54,400 nt of DNA from Phocaeicola coprophilus DSM 18228 = JCM 13818 (lineage in GTDB: Bacteria; Bacteroidota; Bacteroidia; Bacteroidales; Bacteroidaceae), in the NCBI RefSeq assembly GCF_000157915.1, contig NZ_EQ973632.1, positions 201,280 through 255,679 on the forward strand, given 5' to 3'. This document shows, one piece after another, positions 17,107-24,027 of the stretch. Position 1 is the first letter of the stretch. Every line of letters begins with the position of its first letter. Under the pieces are notes generated by a model, which worked only from the letters and a program-made list of their open reading frames with translations, had not been told where the DNA came from and ran no database searches. The position numbers and the translations under genes were made by a program.

Positions 17107-18430
17107 ACCGATAATAAACGAATCCGACCAGATCGGCCAGTGCCCAGCCGATGGGGATGGACCACCAGATGCCTTTTACTCCGATTGCCGGAATGGCTGC
17201 CAGAATGTAGGCCAGTGCTACGCGCGTACCCAGTGAGAATATGGTCAGAACCACCGACATTCCCGGCATGCGTACAGCCCGGTAATATCCGTATAGAAGG
17301 AATAGATAGCCGATTCCCAGATAGAAACTTCCTTCAATATACAGGTAGTCCATGCCGATGCGGATAATCTCTTCTTCCTGAGCCGAAACAAAAAGCTGCA
17401 TCAGAGGTCGGGCAGCTCCTGTGATAAGAACGGAAAGCAGCAGGCAGAAGATGGTGGTGACAAGAACGGCACTGCGGATTCCTTTCCGGATACGTTCGGT
17501 TTTCCCGGCTCCGAAATTCTGCGCAATGAAGGTAGAAAAAGCATTTCCGAAATCCTGTACGGGCATATAAGCAAACGAATCTATTTTAACGGCAGTGGCA
17601 AAGGCAGCCATTACTCCTGTACCAAAACTGTTGACAAGTCCCTGTACCATCAGAATTCCCAGGTTCATGATGGACTGCTGGATGCAGGTCAGTGAAGAGA
17701 ACGACAGAATCTCACGCAGGCTTTTCCGGTCGTAATGCAAATCTGATCTTTGCAGGCGGAAAAACGGGAAATGGTGTAGGGTATAAAAGCAAAGCCCGAT
17801 GGCTGCAACGTACTGTGAAGCGACAGTGGCTACGGCAACCCCCGTTACTCCCCATTGAAATCCCAGAATAAAAAGGAAGTCCAGTCCGATATTGAGCACC
17901 ACGGAAACAGCCAGAAAGAGCAGGGGAACCACAGAGTTTCCTACGGCTCTCAGCAGGTAGGCATAGTAATTGTAGAGGAAGGTTCCGGGTAATCCCAGGA
18001 ATATGACGATCAGATAATCATACATGACTTCTTCCAGTTCAGGTGGAGTCTGTAAGAGTCGGATGATAGGATGGATGCCCAGTATCACCAGGATATTGAT
18101 CAATAAAGTAATTCCTCCGATCAGAAAAAGGGAAGTCAGCAGGCTTTGTTTGATTCCTGCATAGTTTTTGCCGCCAAACTGCAGGGAGACAACCGCCCCG
18201 CCTCCCATACACAGGCCGATAAAGATGGAGGTAAGGAAGACCATGAGGGTATAGGCAGAGCCGACTGCGGCAAGAGCCTGGGCTCCCAGGAAGCGTCCGA
18301 CAATCAGGGTATCTGCAATGTTATAGCATTGCTGGAGCAGATTGCCGAGCATGAGCGGAAAGGCAAAGCGGAGCATACTTCCGGTGATGCTGCCGCTGGT
18401 CAGGGAATGAGAGGATGGATGAAAGTTCAT
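17078..18430 (-). CDS. MATE family efflux transporter
   Basis: 450 aa, about twelve hydrophobic segments in two homologous halves, as in MATE (DinF/NorM) cation-drug antiporters of the inner membrane. Family-typical N-terminal stretch: MLRFAFPLMLGNLLQQCYNIADTLIVGRFLG, with the later FGTGVMAAFATAVKIDSF segment in the second half. Its start overlaps the stop of the histidine kinase gene by 4 nt (ATGA), so it is likely the third gene of a regulator-kinase-MATE operon. Substrate unknown. The 3' end overlaps the convergent L,D-transpeptidase gene by 29 nt. Confidence 0.9.
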   Translation of the reverse strand: MNFHPSSHSLTSGSITGSMLRFAFPLMLGNLLQQCYNIADTLIVGRFLGAQALAAVGSAYTLMVFLTSIFIGLCMGGGAVVSLQFGGKNYAGIKQSLLTSLFLIGGITLLINILVILGIHPIIRLLQTPPELEEVMYDYLIVIFLGLPGTFLYNYYAYLLRAVGNSVVPLLFLAVSVVLNIGLDFLFILGFQWGVTGVAVATVASQYVAAIGLCFYTLHHFPFFRLQRSDLHYDRKSLREILSFSSLTCIQQSIMNLGILMVQGLVNSFGTGVMAAFATAVKIDSFAYMPVQDFGNAFSTFIAQNFGAGKTERIRKGIRSAVLVTTIFCLLLSVLITGAARPLMQLFVSAQEEEIIRIGMDYLYIEGSFYLGIGYLFLLYGYYRAVRMPGMSVVLTIFSLGTRVALAYILAAIPAIGVKGIWWSIPIGWALADLVGFVYYRFTSNRCRSK

Positions 18431-19710
18431 GAAGGCAGGTTGTTTTGTGGTAAGATAATGGTAAACTTGCTGCCTTTCCCTGGTTGCGACTGTACCTGGA
18501 TGCGTCCGTTATGAAGGGTGATGATCTGTTTGCAGAGACTGAGACCGATGCCCGATCCGGAGGGCTTGGTGGTGAAGAAGGGTACAAAGATCCGTTCGGT
18601 TACTTCAGGAAGCATTCCTTCTCCATTATCGGAAACAACCAGCGATATGCCTTCTCTGACGGGCTGGGCACTGATCTCCACGCTTGCGTCCGGCGTATGG
18701 ATGCAGGCTTCGGAAGCATTCTTCAGCAGGTTGATGAAGATTTGTTCCATCTGAATCCGGTCGGCCAGGAAGGTGAGGCCGGAAGGTGCTGTGAAGTGAA
18801 AGAGGGGAGAAGGGTAGAGCCGCCGCAGGTCGTCGAAGAAGGCCTGAACCGAGATCTGTTCCCTGACGGGAGGAGCAATCCGAGTCAGTTTGCGATAGTT
18901 TTCCACGAATTCCAGCAGTCCCTTGCTGCGGCGGTGAATGACTTCCAGTCCTTTCTGTATATGCGTTCGGGTACGTTCGTCGTGTGGATTCTCCCGGCTT
19001 CTCTCGCTCAAAGTCTCAGCCAGTGAGATGATGGGGGTGATGGAATTCATAATCTCGTGGGTCAGTACCCGGATCAGTTTCTGCCAGGCTTCCATTTCCG
19101 TATGTTCCAGGGCTGAATGGATATTCTTCAGGCTGATGATCCACCGTTCTCTTCCTTGCAGGTGGATGACGGAAGAGGCAATGGCCAGATCCATCGGAAG
19201 ATCCTGAATGGTCAGGTGTGCCACCTGTTGTTTTTTTCTCAATGCTTCCAGCACCTGTCCGGGAAGTTGTTTATGTTCTCCCAGCAGGGGACGGGCGGCC
19301 TTGTTCATCCACTCTGCACGTCCCTGATGATCCGTCACGATGACAGCCGTGTCTACTTTGTCCAGCAGGTTCTCGTAATATTGAAGTTTCACTTCCTCAT
19401 CCAGCATGCGGTTGCGGATTCCTTTCAACACTTCCGACAGATCATTGGTCAGTTCCTGCATAGCCCGGTCGCTGAAAGACGGGGAGGCTGTCTGGCTGAA
19501 ATCGTTCCGTTTCATGCATTCCACGATACGCTGTATCATGGAAGTCTGCCGCATCTGAATGCGATAGAGGCTGAAGCTGGTACCCACCGTCAGCAGAACG
19601 GCGGTAATGCTGCAGAACCACATTTCGTGAAGGAAGGCCAGTAGGGCACATGCCGTCAGCAGAACAATACCGGCAATGTGCGTTGTCAGGCAGAAAAGGT
19701 AGCGTTTCAT
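18427..19710 (-). CDS. NtrB/NtrY-type sensor histidine kinase
   Basis: 427 aa. Two N-terminal membrane segments (about residues 9-27 and 31-49) have almost no periplasmic loop, suggesting sensing within the membrane or through its partner proteins. A linker and PAS-like domain (LLDKVDTAVIVTDHQGRAEWMN, about 115-195) follow. The DHp H-box is RVLTHEIMNSITPI with His218 as phospho-acceptor. The HATPase_c domain has the N-box (INLLKNASEA), G1 (VSDNGEGM) and G2 (GSGIGLSL). It overlaps both neighbours by 4 nt: the response regulator upstream and MATE downstream. Its cognate regulator is almost certainly the sigma-54 activator encoded beside it. Confidence 0.92.
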   Translation of the reverse strand: MKRYLFCLTTHIAGIVLLTACALLAFLHEMWFCSITAVLLTVGTSFSLYRIQMRQTSMIQRIVECMKRNDFSQTASPSFSDRAMQELTNDLSEVLKGIRNRMLDEEVKLQYYENLLDKVDTAVIVTDHQGRAEWMNKAARPLLGEHKQLPGQVLEALRKKQQVAHLTIQDLPMDLAIASSVIHLQGRERWIISLKNIHSALEHTEMEAWQKLIRVLTHEIMNSITPIISLAETLSERSRENPHDERTRTHIQKGLEVIHRRSKGLLEFVENYRKLTRIAPPVREQISVQAFFDDLRRLYPSPLFHFTAPSGLTFLADRIQMEQIFINLLKNASEACIHTPDASVEISAQPVREGISLVVSDNGEGMLPEVTERIFVPFFTTKPSGSGIGLSLCKQIITLHNGRIQVQSQPGKGSKFTIILPQNNLPS

Positions 19711-21074
19711 AATCCCAGTTTTTCCAGTTTCCGATAAAGTGTATAACGTGTGATTCCCAGAAGTTCGGCCGCACGGCTCATGTTTCCTCCGCTTGCCCGG
19801 AGTGCCCTTTCCACTGTACGGCGTTCCACTTTTTCCAGATTCAGTTCTTCATCCTCGTCTTCCTTACGGCTTTTATCCGTGGCAGGGAAGAAAAAATCAT
19901 CCGGACGAAGCTGGTTGTTTTCACTCAGAATGACAGCCCGTTCCAGTGTATGTTGCAGTTCGCGGACATTTCCCGGCCAGGAGTAGCGCATAAGTTTAGC
20001 TTTGGCTTCACGGGTCAGCCCCCGTATCTCTTTCTTGTATTTCCGGTTATATCCGTTCAGGAAATGTTCGGCCAGCAGGAGAATATCCTCTCCGCGTTCA
20101 CGCAACGGAGGAATATGCAGCTCGATGGTATTGATGCGGTAAAGCAAATCCTGCCGGAATTTTCCTTCCTCTACCAGTTCTCTCAGATTTGCATTGGTGG
20201 CACAGATCAACCGGACATTGATATCTATGGGACTGACTGCGCCCAGACGGGTGATGCACCGCTTCTCGATAGCTGTCAGAAGCTTGGCTTGCATGGCCAG
20301 TGGCAGGTTGCCGATCTCGTCCAGGAAAAGTGTTCCTCCCGAAGCCACTTCCATTCGTCCGGGCTTGGCCTTGCGGGCATCCGTGAAAGCACCTTTCTCA
20401 TAACCGAAGAGCTCACTCTCAAACAACTGTTCGGGTATACTTCCCAGGTCAATGGTGATGAAGGCATCTCCTGACCGGGGCGAAAAGTGTTTCAGCAGGC
20501 GGGCAACCAGATCTTTCCCCGTTCCGTTTTCTCCCAGGATCAGAATGTTGGCGTCAGTGTCCGACAATTTATAGATGGTTTCCTTGACTTTCGACATAGC
20601 CGGTGAGTTACCGATCAGTTCGGGGATGGTCTCATCGCCTTTCAGGGCACTCACCTGTTCCTGCAGACGTCCGACTTCCTTGCGGGACAGACTCAGCTGA
20701 ATGGCCGAAGAAAGGGTTGCCAGCAATTTTTCCTTTTCCCAGGGTTTGGAGATAAAATCAGTCGCTCCTGCCTTGATGGCTCTGACGGCTTTGTCCGTAT
20801 CTGAATACGCCGTCATGAAGATGACCACAGCTTGCGGATCCAGATGCTGGATCTGTTCCAGGCAATCAAATCCCTCTTGTCCGCTGATGGCATCACGCCG
20901 GAAATTCATATCCAGCAGAACAACATCGGGATGAAAGGTCGTCATGAAATGTTCGATGCGGGAGGGCTGTGTGGTTACTTTAATTTTTTCTACATAAGGT
21001 TCCAGCAGCAGGTTGAGCGCAAAGAGCACGTCCTCGTTGTCGTCAATAATCAGTATTTTTCCTTTTTGTTCCAT
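19707..21074 (-). CDS. Sigma-54-dependent response regulator (NtrC family)
   Basis: 455 aa when started at MEQKGKILIIDDNEDV; an upstream in-frame ATG at 21114-21116 would add 14 unlikely residues and span the -7 element. Receiver domain residues 4-125 have the phospho-acceptor Asp55 (VVLLDMNF). The AAA+ domain has Walker A GENGTGKDLVARLL and Walker B GGTLFLDEIGN. The sigma-54 contact loop reads GAFTDA instead of GAFTGA. The C-terminal Fis-type HTH (GGNMSRAAELLGITRYTLYR) binds DNA. It is divergent from the efflux operon, whose upstream region holds a -24/-12 promoter and two palindromes; I infer these are its targets. Confidence 0.93.
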   Translation of the reverse strand: MEQKGKILIIDDNEDVLFALNLLLEPYVEKIKVTTQPSRIEHFMTTFHPDVVLLDMNFRRDAISGQEGFDCLEQIQHLDPQAVVIFMTAYSDTDKAVRAIKAGATDFISKPWEKEKLLATLSSAIQLSLSRKEVGRLQEQVSALKGDETIPELIGNSPAMSKVKETIYKLSDTDANILILGENGTGKDLVARLLKHFSPRSGDAFITIDLGSIPEQLFESELFGYEKGAFTDARKAKPGRMEVASGGTLFLDEIGNLPLAMQAKLLTAIEKRCITRLGAVSPIDINVRLICATNANLRELVEEGKFRQDLLYRINTIELHIPPLRERGEDILLLAEHFLNGYNRKYKKEIRGLTREAKAKLMRYSWPGNVRELQHTLERAVILSENNQLRPDDFFFPATDKSRKEDEDEELNLEKVERRTVERALRASGGNMSRAAELLGITRYTLYRKLEKLGL

Positions 21075-21094
21075 GTGTTGTAGGTTTTCCTTCG

Positions 21095-21102
21095 CAAAGT
21101 TA
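21095..21102 (-). promoter_or_regulatory. -7 element for regulator-kinase-MATE operon
   Basis: Minus-strand TAACTTTG (plus CAAAGTTA) matches TAnnTTTG, 21 nt upstream of the regulator ATG at 21074. No TTTG -33 was found. The expected -33 zone (about 21122-21127) touches the first palindrome, so self-repression is possible. Confidence 0.5.
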
Positions 21103-21125
21103 CATTTTATTTTCATGTGCTGTAT

Positions 21126-21139
21126 GTGCGTATTCGCAC
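21126..21139. promoter_or_regulatory. Palindromic activator-site candidate 1
   Basis: GTGCG-TATT-CGCAC, perfect 5-bp arms. Its centre is about 84 bp upstream of the -24 GG at 21217. It shares both arms and most of the spacer with the second palindrome. Confidence 0.65.
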
Positions 21140-21145
21140 CAAATT

Positions 21146-21161
21146 TGTGCGTATCCGCACA
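21146..21161. promoter_or_regulatory. Palindromic activator-site candidate 2
   Basis: TGTGCG-TATC-CGCACA, perfect 6-bp arms. It starts exactly 21 bp (two helical turns) after the equivalent position of site 1, so both face the same side of DNA. This is typical for an NtrC-family enhancer. Confidence 0.65.
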
Positions 21162-21215
21162 CCTTTTTGAAAGCGGGTTTTATGAAACTTTCTGTATTTT
21201 AGTTAATTATCGTTG

Positions 21216-21231
21216 TGGCACGGTTTTCGCA
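21216..21231 (+). promoter_or_regulatory. Sigma-54 (-24/-12) promoter for the efflux operon
   Basis: TGGCACGGTTTTCGCA compares with consensus TGGCAC-N5-TTGCA. The invariant GG (21217-21218) and GC (21229-21230) are separated by the required 10 bp; one mismatch falls in the -12 part (TCGC for TTGC). Transcription would begin near 21242, just before the likely tolC start at 21269. Confidence 0.75.
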
Positions 21232-21268
21232 GTTCTATTTTATGAAAATGTATGTAAAAGTATACTGT

Positions 21269-22725
21269 ATGAAGAATTATTGGATCGTTTTACTGATTTG
21301 TTGCCCGCTTGTACTGATGGGGCAGGAACGGCAGGTGCTGACCTTGCAGGAATCCATCCGGATTGCACAGGAACATTCACCTGAAGCACAGGCAGCCCGT
21401 CATACCTATCGGGCAGCTTATTGGAGCTACCGTTCGTTTCGCGCCAATTATCTTCCTTCGGTGAACCTGAGTTCTTCTCCTTATCTTAACCGGCAGATCA
21501 ATAAGGTAACCCAGCCTGACGGAACGGAGCTTTACCTTCGTCAGAACCAGCTGATCACCGATCTCAATCTGGAGATCAACCAGAATATCTGGTTTACGGG
21601 AGGAAGTCTGTTTCTGTCGGCCTCGGCGCAGCGTATGGATGAGCTGGAAGGAAAAACAACAGCGTATAACACACAGCCGTTCACTATCGGCTACCAGCAG
21701 TCTCTGTTTGGGTACAACTCCCTGAAATGGGACCGGCGCATTGAGCCTCTCCGCTTCCGGGAAGCCAAGAAGACTTATGCGGAAACACTGGAACTGATTG
21801 CCTCAAAAACCAGTGAACTGTTTTTCGATCTGGCTACGGCACAGGCCAATCTGGATATTGCCCGGTCAAATTTGCATCGGCAGATACCTTGTACCGGTAT
21901 GCCCGCGGACGTTATGACATCGGTAACATTACGGAAAATGAAATGCTTCAGCTTGAGGTCAACAAGCTGAATGAGGAGACCAATGTCATGAAAGCTCAGA
22001 TTGAAGTGGAAGACGCTATGCTGACTTTCCGTTCTTTTCTGGGCATACGTGGTGACGAAAAGCTGCAGGTGATTCCGGAGGACAGCGTTGCAGAGTTTGA
22101 GGTATCGCTGGATGAAGCCTTGAAGCAGGCCTATGAGCATAGTCCCGAAATAGACTCCTATGAACGGAAGAAACTGGAAAGCCGCAGTCAGCTGGCTTCG
22201 GCAAGGGCCAATGCCGGACTTAAAGCCGACCTGTATCTGCGGTTCGGTTTATCGCAGACTGCTGAACGGTTCAACGAATCTTTCCGGGATCCCCTGGATC
22301 AGCAATACGTCAGTCTGACCTTATCTCTGCCGATTCTTGACTGGGGACGCGGACGGGGTAAAGTGCGTGTTGCGAAGTCAAACGTGGAACTGGTCAACAC
22401 ACAAGTCGGGCAAGCTGTTACAGACTTTGAACTCAATGTACGGAAGATGGTCCGGCAGTTTAATCTGCAGGCTTATCAGGTACGTGTGGCATCCAAGACA
22501 GACCAGACCGCCTGGCGGCGCTATGAAGTGGCACGCCGGATGTACCTGATGGGCAAATCGACTGTACTTGACCTGAATGCAGCCACAACGGAAAAAGATA
22601 CGGCACGACGAAACTACATTGCAGCCTTGAGGAACTATTGGACCTTATATTATGGCCTGCGCAGCATGACACAGTACGATTTCCAACGCAAATTGCCGTT
22701 GGCCGAGTGTCTCCCTGAAATTTAA
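21269..22725 (+). pseudogene. TolC family outer membrane efflux protein, frameshifted
   Basis: Two overlapping reading frames together make one TolC-like protein of about 485 aa. The start MKNYWIVLLICCPLVLMGQ at 21269 gives a good signal peptide; the longer GTG start at 21215 overlaps the sigma-54 promoter. Frame 1 breaks after LDIARSNL (about 21874) and ends at 21970 with unrelated residues. The second frame resumes as ADTLYRYARGRYDIGNITEN, precisely the helix expected next. One missing G beside 21874 (TTGGCA read as TTGCA) would restore NLASADTLYR. Alternatively a -1 ribosomal shift on A_AAU_UUG at 21868-21874 gives the same protein. It heads the adaptor-permease operon; without tolC function, export would need another outer-membrane channel. 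Confidence 0.8.
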
Positions 22726-22751
22726 AAACCTGCATTAAATGAAAAACGACT

Positions 22752-24002
22752 ATGGATATTAAACTGGAAAAGAAAGCATGGTACATCCGTTACCGTTATT
22801 ACCTGGCCGGAGGCGGACTGGCAGTAGCAGGTCTGGTGTATGTCATTGTGCTGGCGCTCTCTCCGCACCGGCTGCGGATTGATGCCGAAAATGTACGTAT
22901 GGAAGAGGTGAAACACACCGATTTCCTGGAATATGTAGATGTGGAAGGAGTGGTACAGCCCATACTGACCTTGCTGGTCAATACGCGGGAGGCAGGAAAT
23001 GTAGAGCGTATTGTAGCCGAAGAAGGCAGTCTGATGAAACAGGGCGATACGATTCTGATCCTGTCGAATGCCCACCTGATGCACGATATCGAGGATCAGC
23101 GGGACGAATGGGAAAAGCAGCGCATCTCTTATCAGGAGAAAGCTCTGGAGATGGAGCAGAAGACTTTAACTCTCCGTCAGCAGTCTCTTCAGGCGGCTTA
23201 TGATCTGAACAAGCTGAAGAAAAATTTTGAACTGGAGAAAGAAGAATATGCCATGGGTATCCGGAGTAAGGCCCAGCTGGAGGTGTCGGAAGATGAATTC
23301 CGTTACAAGACCGAGTCAACCCGCCTGCAGATGGAAAGTCTGCGAAGCGATTCAGCCATGACCGTAATCCGGAAAGAACTGCTTCGCAACGACCGGGAAA
23401 GGGAATACAAGAAACTGGAACGTTCGTTGAAGCGGATGGAAGATCTGGTGGTTCGTGCTCCGCTCGACGGTCAGCTGAGTTTCGTCAAGGTGACTCCCGG
23501 CCAGCAGGTTGCTGAAGGAGAAAATATTGCGGAAGTAAAGGTGCTGGATCAGTTCAAGATCCACACGTCGCTGAGTGAATACTATATTGACCGGGTGACG
23601 ACCGGACTTCCCGCCACCATTATCTGGCAAGACAAGAAATATCCGCTGAAAGTGAGCAAGGTGGTTCCTGAAGTCAAGGACCGCACCTTTGAGGTTGATC
23701 TGGTATTTACCGGAGAGATGCCCGACAATGTCCGGCTGGGGAAAAGCTTCCGGGTACAGATCGAGCTGGGACAACCTGAACAGGCCGTCGTTATTCCCAG
23801 GGGAAATTTTTATCAGCAGACCGGCGGACAATGGATTTACAAGCTGAACAAAGACAAGACACGCGCCGTGAAAGTACCGGTTGTCATCGGCCGTCAGAAT
23901 CCCTTGCAATATGAAATTACCGAAGGTTTACAGCCCGGAGATTGGGTTATTACGACAGGATATGATACCTTTGGCGACGCAGAAGAACTGGAAGTGAAAT
24001 AA
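22752..24002 (+). CDS. HlyD/MacA-type efflux periplasmic adaptor
   Basis: 416 aa membrane-fusion protein. A single N-terminal membrane segment (YYLAGGGLAVAGLVYVIVLAL, about 17-37) anchors it. A lipoyl/barrel-sandwich half (TREAGNVERIVAEEGSLMKQGDTIL) is followed by a long alpha-helical hairpin (about 95-215, rich in Gln/Glu/Lys). The second lipoyl half (VRAPLDGQLSFVKVTPGQQVAEGENI) and a beta-barrel end follow. It bridges inner-membrane ABC transporters to TolC. It lies 26 nt after tolC and 25 nt before permease 1, so it is co-transcribed from the -24/-12 promoter. Confidence 0.9.
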   Translation: MDIKLEKKAWYIRYRYYLAGGGLAVAGLVYVIVLALSPHRLRIDAENVRMEEVKHTDFLEYVDVEGVVQPILTLLVNTREAGNVERIVAEEGSLMKQGDTILILSNAHLMHDIEDQRDEWEKQRISYQEKALEMEQKTLTLRQQSLQAAYDLNKLKKNFELEKEEYAMGIRSKAQLEVSEDEFRYKTESTRLQMESLRSDSAMTVIRKELLRNDREREYKKLERSLKRMEDLVVRAPLDGQLSFVKVTPGQQVAEGENIAEVKVLDQFKIHTSLSEYYIDRVTTGLPATIIWQDKKYPLKVSKVVPEVKDRTFEVDLVFTGEMPDNVRLGKSFRVQIELGQPEQAVVIPRGNFYQQTGGQWIYKLNKDKTRAVKVPVVIGRQNPLQYEITEGLQPGDWVITTGYDTFGDAEELEVK

Positions 24003-24027
24003 ACGATAAAAATAAATTGAGAAACTC

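Noticed and set aside
21215-21268. GTG start for tolC at 21215
   Set aside because: It lies on the -24/-12 promoter and would put 18 residues before a good signal peptide that begins at 21269.
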